Shown: piece after piece, positions 11,593-20,702 of the stretch
Numbering within the stretch: position 1 is the stretch's first letter
Layout: the number at the start of each line of letters is the position of its first letter
Assembly (NCBI RefSeq): GCF_005877905.1
Contig: NZ_SWDV01000012.1
Location: 124,001 to 188,000, forward strand
Source of the DNA: Pseudomonas nicosulfuronedens
GTDB lineage: Bacteria > Pseudomonadota > Gammaproteobacteria > Pseudomonadales > Pseudomonadaceae
DNA length: 64,000 nt
Direction of reading: 5' to 3'
Translations under genes and position numbers: made by a program
The notes under the pieces: model-generated
What the model was told of the DNA's origin: nothing
The model's database searches: none
The model's input: the letters and a program-made list of their open reading frames with translations, nothing else

Positions 11593-12918
11593 ATGCCGAC
11601 CGAAAAAGCCCCGCTCGACCTGCTGCTCTTCCCCACCTGGATCGTCCCCGTCGAGCCCGCCGGCGTGGTCCTGCGCGATCACGGCCTGGGCATCCGCGAT
11701 GGCCGCATCGCCCTGCTCGCCCCCCGTGCCGAGGCGCTGCGCCATCCGGCCACGGAAACCCGCGAGCTGCCGGGCATGCTGCTGTCCCCCGGCCTGATCA
11801 ACGCCCACGGCCACGCGGCAATGAGCCTGTTCCGCGGCCTGGCGGACGACCTGGCGCTGATGACCTGGCTGCAGGAACACATCTGGCCGGCGGAAGCCAA
11901 GTGGGTCAGCGAGGACTTCGTCCGTGATGGCACCGAACTGGCCATCGCCGAGCAGCTCAAGGGCGGCATCACCTGCTTCTCAGACATGTACTTCTTTCCG
12001 CAGGTCGCCTGCGAGGTGGTGCACAAGGCCGGCGTGCGGGCGCAGATCAGCGTGCCGGTGCTGGACTTCCCGATCCCCGGCGCCCGCGACGCCGACGAAG
12101 CGATCCGCCAGGGTCTGGCGCTGCGCGACGACCTCAAGCACCACCCGCGCATCAAGGTCGCCTTCGGCCCGCATGCGCCCTACACGGTCAGCGACGACAA
12201 GCTGGAAAACATTCTGATGCTCGCCGAGGAACTGGACGTCGGCATCCACATGCACGTCCACGAGACCGCCTTCGAGGTCCAGCAGGCGCTGGAGAAGAAT
12301 GGCGAGCGCCCGCTGGCCCGCCTGCACCGGCTCGGCCTGCTCGGCCCGCGCTTCCAGGCCGTACACATGACCCAGGTGAACGACGAGGACCTGGCCATGC
12401 TGGTGGAAACCAACAGCTCGGTGGTGCACTGCCCGGAATCCAACCTCAAGCTGGCCAGCGGTTTCTGTCCGGTGGAACGGTTGTGGCAGGCCGGCGTCAA
12501 TGTCGCCATCGGCACCGACGGCGCAGCCAGCAACAACGACCTCGACCTGCTCGGTGAAACCCGTACCGCCGCCCTGTTGGCCAAGGCCGTTGCCGGCCAG
12601 GCCACCGCGCTGGACGCTCACCGCGCCCTGCGCATGGCCACCCTGAACGGCGCCCGCGCGCTGGGCATGGAACAGGAAACCGGCAGCCTGGAGCTGGGCA
12701 AGTCCGCCGACATCACCGCCTTCGACCTCTCCGGACTGGCCCAGCAGCCGGTATACGAGCCGGTTTCGCAGGTCATCTATGCCAGCGGCCGCGACTGCGT
12801 GCGCCACGTCTGGGTCGGTGGCAAGCAGCTGCTGGACAACGGCAAGCTCACCCGCCTGGACGAAGCGCGCCTGATCGCCGTCGCCGGCGAGTGGGGCCGC
12901 AAGATCGCTGGCGCCTGA
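11593..12918 (+). CDS. 5-methylthioadenosine / S-adenosylhomocysteine deaminase (TRZ/ATZ hydrolase)
   Basis: Amidohydrolase-superfamily metal enzyme of 441 residues. Metal-site motifs are visible: NAHGHAAM with H72 and H74, [18 protein letters not shown], and [13 protein letters not shown] near the C-terminal third. The P. aeruginosa homologue deaminates methylthioadenosine to methylthioinosine, and mtnA next door fits that unusual salvage route. S-adenosylhomocysteine is an alternative substrate. The start [11 protein letters not shown] has AGGA eight bases upstream; a second ATG three codons earlier is less well placed. The next gene, ubiG, lies 132 bases downstream beyond a hairpin. Confidence 0.87.
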   Translation: MPTEKAPLDLLLFPTWIVPVEPAGVVLRDHGLGIRDGRIALLAPRAEALRHPATETRELPGMLLSPGLINAHGHAAMSLFRGLADDLALMTWLQEHIWPAEAKWVSEDFVRDGTELAIAEQLKGGITCFSDMYFFPQVACEVVHKAGVRAQISVPVLDFPIPGARDADEAIRQGLALRDDLKHHPRIKVAFGPHAPYTVSDDKLENILMLAEELDVGIHMHVHETAFEVQQALEKNGERPLARLHRLGLLGPRFQAVHMTQVNDEDLAMLVETNSSVVHCPESNLKLASGFCPVERLWQAGVNVAIGTDGAASNNDLDLLGETRTAALLAKAVAGQATALDAHRALRMATLNGARALGMEQETGSLELGKSADITAFDLSGLAQQPVYEPVSQVIYASGRDCVRHVWVGGKQLLDNGKLTRLDEARLIAVAGEWGRKIAGA

Positions 12919-12931
12919 GCCCTGACCTTCC

Positions 12932-12965
12932 TGTCGCAGCGGCGACACAGGCCGCCGCTGCGACA
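12932..12965. terminator. GC-rich hairpin after the MTA deaminase gene
   Basis: TGTCGCAGCGGCG (12932-12944) pairs perfectly with CGCCGCTGCGACA (12953-12965) across an 8-base loop, 14 bases after the stop codon. There is no clear T-run, so it may be a weak terminator or a 3' stabilising hairpin. Confidence 0.5.
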
Positions 12966-13050
12966 ATCTGTCATGCCGCGCCCCATCCATTCCACGAAGC
13001 TGGCATCATAGTCAGCCTTCGTTTCCAGCTTTTTGATCAATAGGGACACC

Positions 13051-13749
13051 ATGAGCAACGTCGACCACGCCGAGATCGCCAAATTCGAGGCCCTCGCCCA
13101 CCGCTGGTGGGACCGCGAAAGCGAGTTCAAGCCCCTGCACGACATCAACCCGCTGCGGGTCAACTGGATCGACGAGCGTGTCAGCCTCGCCGGCAAGAAG
13201 GTACTCGACGTCGGCTGCGGCGGCGGCATCCTCAGCGAAGCCATGGCCCAGCGCGGCGCCACCGTGACCGGGATCGACATGGGCGAAGCCCCCCTGGCGG
13301 TCGCCCAGCTGCACCAGCTGGAATCCGGCGTGCCGGTGGAATACCGCCGCATCACCGCCGAAGAACTGGCCGAAGAGATGCCCGAGCAGTTCGACGTGGT
13401 GACCTGCCTGGAGATGCTCGAGCACGTACCGGACCCGGCCTCGGTCATCCGCGCCTGCTACAGGATGGTCAAGCCCGGCGGCCAGGTGTTCTTCTCCACC
13501 ATCAACCGCAACCCGAAGGCCTACCTGTTCGCCATCGTCGGTGCGGAATACGTGATGCGCCTGCTGCCGCGTGGCACCCACGATTTCAAGAAGTTCATCC
13601 GCCCCTCCGAGCTGGGCGCCTGGTCGCGTGACGCGGGCCTGGCGGTCAAGGACATCATCGGCCTGACCTACAACCCGCTGACCAAGCACTACAAGCTGGC
13701 CAACGATGTCGACGTCAACTATATGATCCAGACCCTGCGCGAGGAGTGA
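13051..13749 (+). CDS. ubiG: Ubiquinone biosynthesis O-methyltransferase
   Basis: SAM-dependent enzyme that makes two O-methylations in ubiquinone synthesis (2-polyprenyl-6-hydroxyphenol and demethylubiquinol). The 232-residue protein has motif [11 protein letters not shown] at residues 51-60, and the [13 protein letters not shown] segment near the N-terminus is typical of UbiG. The ATG chosen (MSNVDHAEI) has AGGGA just upstream; a TTG six codons earlier is not needed. The stop codon overlaps a possible GTG of the next gene, but the better start there is a few bases downstream. Identity is secure. Confidence 0.96.
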   Translation: MSNVDHAEIAKFEALAHRWWDRESEFKPLHDINPLRVNWIDERVSLAGKKVLDVGCGGGILSEAMAQRGATVTGIDMGEAPLAVAQLHQLESGVPVEYRRITAEELAEEMPEQFDVVTCLEMLEHVPDPASVIRACYRMVKPGGQVFFSTINRNPKAYLFAIVGAEYVMRLLPRGTHDFKKFIRPSELGAWSRDAGLAVKDIIGLTYNPLTKHYKLANDVDVNYMIQTLREE

Positions 13750-13754
13750 GTCGC

Positions 13755-14423
13755 ATGCTCAGAGCGGTTCTCTTCGACATGGACGGCACGCTGCTGGATA
13801 CCGCGCCGGACTTCATCGCCGTCTGCCAGGCGATGCTCGCCGCCCACGGCCGCGCACCGATCGATGACCAGCGCATCCAGGACGTCGTCTCCGGTGGCGC
13901 CCGCGCCATGGTCGCCGCGACCTTCGGCATGGACCCGGAGGCCCCCGGCTTCGAGGCCCTGCGCCAGGAGTTCCTCGACCGCTACCAGGAGCATTGCGCC
14001 GTTCTGACCCGTCCCTACGACGGCATGCCGGAGCTGCTGGAAAGCATCGAACGCTCGCGCCTGATCTGGGGCGTGGTGACCAACAAGCCGGTGCGCTTCG
14101 CCGCGCCGATCATGGAACAGCTGGGCCTGGCCGAGCGCTCGAAGGTACTGGTCTGCCCGGATCACGTGAAGAACAGCAAGCCGGACCCGGAAATGCTCCT
14201 GCTGGCCTGCAGCCAGCTGAAGGTCGATCCGTCCGAAGTGCTCTTCATCGGTGACGACCTGCGCGACATCGAGTCGGGCCGTGCCGCAGGGACCAAGACC
14301 GCAGCGGTGCGCTACGGCTATATCCATCCGGACGACAACCCCACTCACTGGGGCGCCGACGTCATTGTCGATGCGCCTCTCGACCTGCTCGCCGTCCTCG
14401 ACCGCGCCCTCTGCTCCTGCTGA
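13755..14423 (+). CDS. mupP: HAD phosphatase, N-acetylmuramic acid 6-phosphate phosphatase MupP type
   Basis: HAD-family phosphatase of 222 residues. The catalytic motif DMDGT is at residues 8-12, VVTNKP carries motif II, and the [12 protein letters not shown] segment carries motif IV. Orthologues directly after ubiG in Pseudomonas are MupP, which removes phosphate from MurNAc-6-P in the AmgK/MurU peptidoglycan recycling route. Older annotation calls this phosphoglycolate phosphatase (Gph), which remains possible. The ATG giving [11 protein letters not shown] has GGAG upstream and lies five bases after the ubiG stop, so the two genes are probably cotranscribed. Confidence 0.88.
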   Translation: MLRAVLFDMDGTLLDTAPDFIAVCQAMLAAHGRAPIDDQRIQDVVSGGARAMVAATFGMDPEAPGFEALRQEFLDRYQEHCAVLTRPYDGMPELLESIERSRLIWGVVTNKPVRFAAPIMEQLGLAERSKVLVCPDHVKNSKPDPEMLLLACSQLKVDPSEVLFIGDDLRDIESGRAAGTKTAAVRYGYIHPDDNPTHWGADVIVDAPLDLLAVLDRALCSC

Positions 14424-14474
14424 GCCGAATCCCTCGGAGCCCTTCGCGCTGACGGGCTTCGCCAAGGAGAAACC

Positions 14475-15218
14475 ATGTTCGACTATTCCGCCCGCCCCGA
14501 CCTGCTCAAGGGCCGCGTGATCCTGGTGACCGGCGCCGGCCGCGGTATCGGCCGCGCCGCCTCGCTCGCCTTCGCCGCACACGGCGCCACTGTGCTGCTG
14601 CTGGGCAAGACCGAAGACTTCCTCAACGAGGTCTATGACCTGATCGTCGCCGCCGGCCATCCGGAACCGGTGGTGATCCCGCTGAATCTGGAAACCACCC
14701 TGCCGCACCAATACGACGAACTGGCGGCCATGATCGAGAAAGAGTTCGGCAAGCTCGACGGCCTGCTGCACAACGCTTCGATCCTCGGCCTGCGTTCGCC
14801 CATCGAGCAGATTTCCACCGACAACTTCACCCGCGTCATGCAGGTGAACGTCAACGCCATGTTCAGCCTTACCCATACCCTGCTGCCGCTGCTCAAGCTC
14901 TCCGAGGATGCCTCGGTGGTCTTCACCTCCAGCAGCGTCGGCCGCAAGGGCCGCGCTTACTGGGGCGCCTATGCGGTGTCGAAGTTCGCCACCGAAGGCC
15001 TGATGCAGGTACTGGCGGACGAGTGCGAGGACATCAGCAGCGTGCGCGCCAACAGCGTCAACCCCGGCGCCACCCGCACCGCCATGCGCGCCCATGCCTA
15101 TCCGGGCGAGAACGCTTACAACAACCCGGCGCCCGAAGAGATCATGCCGGTCTACCTGTACCTCATGGGCCCGGACAGCAAGGGCGTGAACGGCCAGGCC
15201 TTCAACGCCCAGGACTGA
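14475..15218 (+). CDS. SDR-family oxidoreductase (YciK-like)
   Basis: Short-chain dehydrogenase of 247 residues. The cofactor motif TGAGRGIG begins at residue 19, HNASI (a variant of NNAG) follows, the catalytic serine lies in FTSSSVGRKG, and the active-site YAVSK near residue 160 completes the site. It resembles E. coli YciK, whose substrate is not firmly known. It follows mupP by 51 bases, with AAGGAG eight bases before the ATG, so it is likely the last gene of the ubiG-mupP operon. The exact reaction cannot be read from sequence. Confidence 0.85.
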   Translation: MFDYSARPDLLKGRVILVTGAGRGIGRAASLAFAAHGATVLLLGKTEDFLNEVYDLIVAAGHPEPVVIPLNLETTLPHQYDELAAMIEKEFGKLDGLLHNASILGLRSPIEQISTDNFTRVMQVNVNAMFSLTHTLLPLLKLSEDASVVFTSSSVGRKGRAYWGAYAVSKFATEGLMQVLADECEDISSVRANSVNPGATRTAMRAHAYPGENAYNNPAPEEIMPVYLYLMGPDSKGVNGQAFNAQD

Positions 15219-15339
15219 TTTCCGCCTCGCAGAATCGGTACTGGCGTACCAGCGGCGTCAACCTGCAGCCCAGCAACGACGCCGCCTCCCGCCAATTTTC
15301 CGGCTTCGCTTCGCTTCGCATCCCGGCAAAGTGCCACTA

Positions 15340-15361
15340 TTTCGCCAGACTTCTGGCGAAA
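15340..15361. promoter_or_regulatory. Perfect palindrome upstream of the GGDEF gene
   Basis: TTTCGCCAGA (15340-15349) and TCTGGCGAAA (15352-15361) are exact complements with a 2-base centre, placed 112 bases before the diguanylate cyclase start. The tight dyad with no T-run looks more like a dimeric regulator site than a terminator. The regulator is unknown. Confidence 0.45.
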
Positions 15362-15472
15362 CCTATCCCCATTGGGGAACCCCGGCCACCATCGGTCGGT
15401 CAATACGGCGTCTTTTCAGGCCTTTCCGCGCCCTGGCACGGAAATCGCTCTGTCCCTGCAAACGCCGTAAAA

Positions 15473-16411
15473 ATGGTCACCGCCATGGTTCCTCCCAAGC
15501 AGTCCAACACCATCGATTTCGATGCTGCCAAGCTCCAGCGCGCCGCCAGCCAGGACACCCGCACCCTCTCGCGACGTCCGCTGGACCTGCTGGAATTGCG
15601 CCAGCAGTTGAACCTGCAACTGCAGGTGAGCCTGGAGGCCGAGCGCATCCTGGCGGTGTTCTTCCGCGAGATCCAGCAGATGCTGCCGGTGGAGTACATG
15701 GCCTACTTCCATGCCGGTGCCGACCTGCGCCTGGAGTTCGGCGAAGTGGCCAGGCACAGTGCCGACTACCGCCTGACCCACGCCAGCGAATACCTTGGCG
15801 AAATCAGCTTCCGCCGCACCCGGCGCTTCTCCGAGGCCGAGCTGGCGCAGCTGGAGTCGTTGATGGCCTGCCTGCTCTACCCGCTGCGTAACGCCCTGCT
15901 CTATCGCGCCGCCGTGCAATCGGCGCTGCGCGATGCGCTGACCGGCACCGGTAACCGCATCGCCATGGATCAGACCCTGGGCCGCGAGGTCGAGGTCGCG
16001 CGGCGCCACCTGCTGCCGCTGTCGATCCTCATGCTCGACCTGGACCACTTCAAGCAGATCAACGACGAACACGGCCACAGCGTCGGCGACGATGCACTGC
16101 GCGCCGTCGCCACGGCACTGAAGAACAGCCTGCGCAACGTCGACATGGTTTTCCGCTTCGGCGGCGAAGAATTCCTCGTACTGCTCTCCAACACCCCCGG
16201 CGTTGCCGCCGTCCAGGTCGGCGAACGGCTGCGCGCTGCCGTGGAAGAGCTGAACCTGGCCGCCGACGGCAAGCGGTTGCCGCTGTCCATCAGCCTGGGC
16301 TGCGCGACGCTCAATGGCGGCGAGTCGGTGGACGACCTGCTGCGCCGCGCCGACAGCGCCCTGTACGAAGCCAAGCGCGACGGCCGCAACCGGCTGGCCT
16401 GCGCCAGCTGA
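15473..16411 (+). CDS. GGDEF-domain diguanylate cyclase
   Basis: Makes cyclic di-GMP from two GTP, favouring the sessile lifestyle. The 312-residue protein has an N-terminal region (about 40-140) with no transmembrane segment that I can see; it could be a GAF-like sensor. The GGDEF domain starts near ALRDALTGTGNR (151). The active-site motif is GGEEF at 230-234, metal-binding D189/D191 are in LMLDLDHF, and the inhibitory I-site RNVD at 221-224 is intact, so an active, product-inhibited enzyme is expected. Start choice is between ATG here and one four codons later. No EAL domain is present. Confidence 0.9.
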   Translation: MVTAMVPPKQSNTIDFDAAKLQRAASQDTRTLSRRPLDLLELRQQLNLQLQVSLEAERILAVFFREIQQMLPVEYMAYFHAGADLRLEFGEVARHSADYRLTHASEYLGEISFRRTRRFSEAELAQLESLMACLLYPLRNALLYRAAVQSALRDALTGTGNRIAMDQTLGREVEVARRHLLPLSILMLDLDHFKQINDEHGHSVGDDALRAVATALKNSLRNVDMVFRFGGEEFLVLLSNTPGVAAVQVGERLRAAVEELNLAADGKRLPLSISLGCATLNGGESVDDLLRRADSALYEAKRDGRNRLACAS

Positions 16412-16432
16412 GCCCCTGCGGGAGAGCTGATC

Positions 16433-16515
16433 CGCAGGATGGGTGGAGCCTAGGCGATACCCATGCTGCAAATGCCAGTTTCGATGGGTATCGCTTCGCT
16501 CCACACCATCCTGCG
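16433..16515. repeat. Large imperfect inverted repeat after the GGDEF gene
   Basis: Two arms of about 32 bases (16433-16464 and 16484-16515) pair with few mismatches. Both contain the segments CGCAGGATGG and GCGATACCCAT. Between them lie 19 bases. Similar palindromic units (GCGAAGCGATACCCAT type) are scattered between genes in many pseudomonads, so I call it a REP-like interspersed element. No coding capacity. Confidence 0.65.
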
Positions 16516-16569
16516 TGCCAGACACCGACACCTACCGCTCCTACAAAAACCGTCAGATCACAGGCAATA

Positions 16570-16595
16570 AAAAAGGGCTCCGAGGAGCCCTTTTT
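16570..16595. terminator. Bidirectional terminator between the GGDEF gene and rluB
   Basis: AAAAAGGGCTC (16570-16580) and GAGCCCTTTTT (16585-16595) form an 11-bp stem with a 4-base loop and T-runs on both strands, so it can serve the two convergent genes. Confidence 0.85.
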
Positions 16596-16611
16596 CATTT
16601 ACCGCTGTCGC

Positions 16612-18078
16612 TTAGCGCTTGAAGCCCGGACGCATGCCGTCACCGGCAGCCTGCGGGCGGCGCTTGGCGATCGGCTTGCGGGCGACCGGCTTGCCGGGAC
16701 GCTCGGCCAGCGGGGCGCCTTTCTCACGCGCTGGACGGTCGCTCGGCGCCTTGCGCGGAGCACGGCCTTCACCGGCATCGCTACGCGGGCCACGGGCCGG
16801 ACGATCGGCACCGTCACGCGGAGCGCGAGCCGGACGATCACCACCGGCGTCACGCGGCTTGCGCGGGGCGCGGCTGTCGGCCGAATCGCTACGCGGGCCA
16901 CGGGCCGGGCGGTCACCCGCATCACGCGGGGCGCGAGCCGGACGATCACCACCAGCGTCGCGCGGCTTGCGCGGAGCACGGCTGTCAGCGGAATCGCTGC
17001 GCGGGCCACGGGCAGGACGATCACCGGCATCACGCGGAGCGCGAGCCGGGCGCTCGTCGGAATCACGCGGACCACGAGCCGGGCGTTCGCCGGACGCCGG
17101 ACGCGGAGCACGAGCCGGGCGTTCGCCGGACGCCGGACGCGGAGCACGCTGCGGACGCTCGCCTTCGGCGCGCTCGGTACGGGTACGCGAGCCACGGCCC
17201 GGACGCTCGCTGGGCGCCAGCTTCTTGCCGAGTTTGCGCTCCTGGCGCTCGACCTTTTCCTTGGTCTTGGTGGAGACCGCGGGCAGGGCGACCGGCGTCA
17301 GGCCGACTTCCTCACTGAGGATATCCAGCTCGCGCTGGCCCATCTCGCGGTAGCGGCCCATGGTCAGCTCGGAGGTCAGGAACACCGGTCCGAAACGCAC
17401 GCGTTTCAGGCGGCTGACCACCACGCCCTGGGATTCCCACAGGCGGCGGACTTCACGGTTACGGCCTTCCATCACCACCACGTGGTACCAGTGGTTGAAG
17501 CCTTCGCCACCCGGCGCTTCCTGGATGTCGCTGAATTTGGCCGGGCCGTCTTCGAGCATCACGCCGGCTTTCAGGCGCTCGATCATCTCTTCGTCGACTT
17601 CGCCACGCACGCGTACGGCGTACTCGCGATCCATCTCGTAGGACGGGTGCATCAGGCGGTTGGCCAGCTCACCGTCGGTGGTGAACATCAGCAGGCCGGT
17701 GGTGTTGATGTCCAGGCGACCGACGTTGATCCAGCGGCCGCTGCGCAGACGCGGCAGGCGGTCGAACACGGTCGGACGGCCTTCCGGATCGTCGCGGGTG
17801 CAGACTTCGCCTTCGGGCTTGTTGTAGATCAGCACGCGACGGACGTGCTCTTCGATCTTCTCGCGCTTGAGCAGGCGGTCGTCGACGGCGATGGCATCGC
17901 GGTCGCCCACGCGCTGGCCAAGGGTCGCTACGGCGCCATTGACCTTGACGCGACCTTCGTCGATCCAGGCTTCGACGTCACGGCGCGAGCCGACGCCCAT
18001 ACGTGCGAGGACTTTCTGCAGTTTCTCGCCGGCTGGGGCTGGGGTAAGTTCTTCGAGGTTTTCGTGCGTGTCGGTCAT
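16612..18078 (-). CDS. rluB: 23S rRNA pseudouridine(2605) synthase with long Arg-rich tail
   Basis: Isomerises U2605 of 23S rRNA. An S4 RNA-binding domain lies at about residues 18-65 and the RsuA-type catalytic domain follows, with catalytic Asp123 in [11 protein letters not shown]. The conserved enzyme ends near residue 285. After that come about 200 residues of Arg/Pro/Ala/Asp-rich low-complexity sequence built on RPARAPRD and RPARGPRS units, including two nearly identical 36-residue blocks. The tail is longer than the core of many RluB proteins and probably contacts rRNA. I chose the ATG ([10 protein letters not shown]) with GGGAGG upstream; the open frame extends 25 codons further but without a better ribosome site. 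Confidence 0.93.
   Translation of the reverse strand: MTDTHENLEELTPAPAGEKLQKVLARMGVGSRRDVEAWIDEGRVKVNGAVATLGQRVGDRDAIAVDDRLLKREKIEEHVRRVLIYNKPEGEVCTRDDPEGRPTVFDRLPRLRSGRWINVGRLDINTTGLLMFTTDGELANRLMHPSYEMDREYAVRVRGEVDEEMIERLKAGVMLEDGPAKFSDIQEAPGGEGFNHWYHVVVMEGRNREVRRLWESQGVVVSRLKRVRFGPVFLTSELTMGRYREMGQRELDILSEEVGLTPVALPAVSTKTKEKVERQERKLGKKLAPSERPGRGSRTRTERAEGERPQRAPRPASGERPARAPRPASGERPARGPRDSDERPARAPRDAGDRPARGPRSDSADSRAPRKPRDAGGDRPARAPRDAGDRPARGPRSDSADSRAPRKPRDAGGDRPARAPRDGADRPARGPRSDAGEGRAPRKAPSDRPAREKGAPLAERPGKPVARKPIAKRRPQAAGDGMRPGFKR
16780..17060 (-). repeat. Tandem 108-base repeats inside the rluB tail
   Basis: Two near-identical in-frame units of 36 codons, plus a third degenerate one, encode alternating [16 protein letters not shown] and RAPRKPRD motifs. 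Being in frame, unit gain or loss changes the tail length without breaking the gene. Boundaries are approximate. Confidence 0.7.
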
Positions 18079-18200
18079 CTGGGCACCTCCCGGTGTGGCA
18101 TGCAGCGAATAAAAAAGGTCGCGCATCATACGCGCTTGCAGGCAGCAAAGCACCGTCCGCAGTCGGGAAAGACTAGTCGACTTACAGGAGGAATGAAGCC

Positions 18201-18635
18201 ATGCACCACGAAGACGACTTCACCGGCGCCAAGCTCGCGCTGTTCCATGCCGGCCAACTGGTGGTCTACAAGCGCGACGACAAGCCGGGAATTCCCTACC
18301 CCGGCTGCTGGGATTTCCCTGGTGGCGGCCGCGAGCGTGGCGAAACCCCGGTGCAATGCGCGCTGCGCGAGCTGGAGGAAGAATTCTCCCTGCGCCTGGA
18401 CGAACAGCGCATCGAATGGCAGCGCCGCTATCCTGCCACCCACGGCCCGGCACCCTGGGCGTGGTTCCTGGTGGCCCGGTTGGAGCAGGCCGAGTTCGAA
18501 GCCATCTGTTTCGGCGATGAAGGCCAGTACTGGCGCCTGATGCAGGTCAGCGAATACCTCGCCCACGAACAGGCAGTGGATTACCTGCAGGAACGCCTGC
18601 GGCATTTCCTCGCAGGGCGGCTGGACATCGCCTGA
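18201..18635 (+). CDS. NUDIX hydrolase
   Basis: Small cytoplasmic hydrolase (144 residues) of nucleoside diphosphate-linked compounds. The Nudix box runs from G42 to L64: G42-x5-E48-x7-R56-E57-L58-x-E60-E61. The usual Gly of the box end is Ser63; the metal-binding glutamates are intact. Substrate cannot be inferred. AGGAGG lies nine bases before the ATG. It is divergent from rluB across a 122-base spacer and is followed by the ccoN-like gene 151 bases later; the latter need not be cotranscribed. Confidence 0.88.
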   Translation: MHHEDDFTGAKLALFHAGQLVVYKRDDKPGIPYPGCWDFPGGGRERGETPVQCALRELEEEFSLRLDEQRIEWQRRYPATHGPAPWAWFLVARLEQAEFEAICFGDEGQYWRLMQVSEYLAHEQAVDYLQERLRHFLAGRLDIA

Positions 18636-18786
18636 TTCCGCGACGCCAGCCGCTGATCCGTATTTGTGCGGCCTATCTGAATCTGTTTCCTCTTTCGCCG
18701 TTTACCTAGATTGCCCGCTCACCGACATGCACCGGATTTGCAATCCGCTGCCTGTCCGGACGTTCTGTCACAAGCGGGAATCCAGC

Positions 18787-20214
18787 ATGAGCACGAGAAG
18801 CACGGAGCAGGCGTACAACTACAAGGTGGTCCGCCAGTTCGCCATCATGACGGTGGTCTGGGGTGTCGTCGGCATGGCCATGGGGGTACTGATCGCCTCC
18901 CAGTTGGTCTGGCCACAACTGAACCTGGACCTGCCGTGGACCAGTTTCGGGCGCCTGCGCCCGTTGCACACCAGCCTGGTGATCTTCGCCTTCGGCGGTT
19001 GTGCGCTGTTCGCCACCAGTTACTACACGGTGCAGCGCACCTGCCAGACACGCCTGTTTTCCGACAGCCTCGCCGCGTTCACTTTCTGGGGCTGGCAGGC
19101 GCTGATCGTGACCATGATGATCACACTGCCACTGGGCTACACCACCACCAAGGAGTACGCCGAGATCGAGTTCACCGGCGCAGTGTGGATGGCCATCGTC
19201 TGGGTCGCCTACGCAGTGGTGTTCTTCGGCACGCTGATGAAGCGCAAGACCCCGCACATCTATGTGGGCAACTGGTTCTTCGCCGCCTTCATCCTGGTCA
19301 CGGCGATGCTGCACATCGTCAACCACCTGGCCATTCCGGTGGACTGGTTCAAGTCCTACCCGGTGTACTCGGGCGCCACCGACGCCATGGTGCAATGGTG
19401 GTACGGGCACAACGCGGTGGGATTCTTCCTCACCACCGGCTTCCTCGGGATGATGTACTACTTCGTGCCCAAGCAGGCCGGGCGCCCGGTGTATTCCTAC
19501 CGGCTGTCCATCGTCCACTTCTGGGCGCTGATCACCCTGTACATCTGGGCCGGCCCACACCACCTGCATTACACCGCCCTGCCCGACTGGGCGCAGTCGC
19601 TGGGCATGGTGATGTCGCTGATCCTCCTGGCACCCAGCTGGGGCGGCATGATCAACGGCATGATGACGCTCTCCGGCGCCTGGCATAAGTTGCGCACCGA
19701 CCCGATCCTGCGCTTCCTCGTCGTCTCCCTGGCGTTCTACGGCATGTCGACGTTCGAAGGTCCGATGATGGCGATCAAGACCGTCAACGCCCTGTCTCAC
19801 TACACTGACTGGACCATCGGCCACGTCCATGCCGGCGCACTGGGCTGGGTGGCGATGATTTCCATCGGCTCGCTCTATCACCTGATCCCCAAGGTCTTCG
19901 GTCGCGAACAGATGCACAGCATCGGTCTGATCAACGCACACTTCTGGCTGGCCACCATCGGCACGGTCCTCTACATCGCTTCGATGTGGGTCAACGGCAT
20001 CACCCAGGGCCTGATGTGGCGGGCGGTGAACGCCGACGGCACGCTCACCTACTCCTTCGTCGAAGCACTGCAGGCCAGCCACCCCGGCTTCGTGGTGCGC
20101 ATGACGGGAGGGCTGATGTTCCTCAGCGGCATGCTGTTGATGGCCTGGAATACCTGGGTAACGGTGCGCCAGGCGCGCCCCGAGGCGATGCGTGTCGCCG
20201 AGCGGATGGTCTGA
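18787..20214 (+). CDS. ccoN: Orphan cbb3-type cytochrome c oxidase subunit I (CcoN4-like)
   Basis: Catalytic haem-copper oxidase subunit in the inner membrane, 475 residues with about 12 transmembrane segments. The metal ligands are visible: H61 and H348 for haem b, H346 for haem b3, and H208, H258 and H259 for CuB. Y252 sits where the cbb3 cross-linked tyrosine should be. It is not in an operon with ccoO or ccoP; only a ccoQ-like gene follows. P. aeruginosa carries a similar orphan pair (ccoN4 and a ccoQ) whose product replaces CcoN in the complete oxidase and supports respiration with cyanide or phenazines. I infer the same here. The start [13 protein letters not shown] follows GGAA; upstream in-frame codons lack conservation. 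No ANR box TTGAT-N4-ATCAA is evident in the 151-base upstream gap. Confidence 0.9.
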   Translation: MSTRSTEQAYNYKVVRQFAIMTVVWGVVGMAMGVLIASQLVWPQLNLDLPWTSFGRLRPLHTSLVIFAFGGCALFATSYYTVQRTCQTRLFSDSLAAFTFWGWQALIVTMMITLPLGYTTTKEYAEIEFTGAVWMAIVWVAYAVVFFGTLMKRKTPHIYVGNWFFAAFILVTAMLHIVNHLAIPVDWFKSYPVYSGATDAMVQWWYGHNAVGFFLTTGFLGMMYYFVPKQAGRPVYSYRLSIVHFWALITLYIWAGPHHLHYTALPDWAQSLGMVMSLILLAPSWGGMINGMMTLSGAWHKLRTDPILRFLVVSLAFYGMSTFEGPMMAIKTVNALSHYTDWTIGHVHAGALGWVAMISIGSLYHLIPKVFGREQMHSIGLINAHFWLATIGTVLYIASMWVNGITQGLMWRAVNADGTLTYSFVEALQASHPGFVVRMTGGLMFLSGMLLMAWNTWVTVRQARPEAMRVAERMV

Positions 20215-20215
20215 G

Positions 20216-20446
20216 ATGACGCTCTGGCTGGGGGGCGCGGGCCTGCTGGTGCTGTATTTCGGCGTCGGTTGGTGCCTGAGGGCGCATCGCGAACGGGGCA
20301 TCGAGGAAGCCAGCATGCTGCCCTTCGCCGATGACGAGGAAGTCGCCCGGCGCGTGGAGAAGGCCACCGGGCGCAGCCGAACGGGCTGCGCCTGCCCCGG
20401 CCGCTGTCGGGGTGACTGCGAGCACTGGCGCGACTGGCAGCCCTAG
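20216..20446 (+). CDS. ccoQ: CcoQ-like small subunit with Cys-rich tail
   Basis: A 76-residue protein: one transmembrane segment (about residues 3-20), then a cytoplasmic part with the CcoQ-type sequence LPFADDEE at 35-42. CcoQ/FixQ proteins stabilise cbb3 oxidase. The C-terminus is unusual: C58, C60, C64 and C68 lie within 11 residues near the end, a spacing that could bind a metal. Its ATG follows the ccoN stop by one base, so the two are translationally coupled. The start is in context TGAGATG. The role of the Cys tail is unknown. Confidence 0.78.
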   Translation: MTLWLGGAGLLVLYFGVGWCLRAHRERGIEEASMLPFADDEEVARRVEKATGRSRTGCACPGRCRGDCEHWRDWQP

Positions 20447-20702
20447 CGCGCCACTTTGCGGACACGCCTGCGACAGAGCGCCACATCACCTCCATCAATT
20501 TTCATTAGCAAGCACATCAATTTCCCGGCGGGCAGCCCGAGGAGGAATATCACTCCCGTGCCCCGCCACCGGATGGACGCCTGAAGCATCGTCCCCTGTC
20601 CTGTCTGGACCCCAGGACAGACATCATCGATGCCAGTGCTCCCCGGTGGGGCTTTCAATCCCATTCAGGGGCCCCAACGGGCCCTCACCGAGGAAATAAA
20701 GA
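20447..20702. other. Spacer between ccoQ and the DUF2790 gene, with a hairpin
   Basis: I see no gene here. CTGTCCTG (20596-20603) pairs perfectly with CAGGACAG (20613-20620) around a 9-base loop; this may be a regulator site or a leader structure for the next gene, since it lies about 80-110 bases before its start. Confidence 0.4.

Noticed and set aside
12932-12965. Riboswitch before ubiG
   Set aside because: The only structure is a simple GC-rich hairpin just after the upstream gene; no aptamer-like architecture is visible.
16599-17353. Possible CRISPR-like or repeat array in 16780-17060
   Set aside because: The repeats are in frame, lack unique spacers and are translated as the rluB tail.
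18664-18786. ANR box upstream of ccoN
   Set aside because: I looked for TTGAT-N4-ATCAA and found only a small CGGATT/AATCCG dyad; no ANR site is claimed.
18706-20367. 553-codon open frame opposite ccoN
   Set aside because: Antisense to the oxidase gene with composition typical of a reverse-complement shadow and no recognisable domain.
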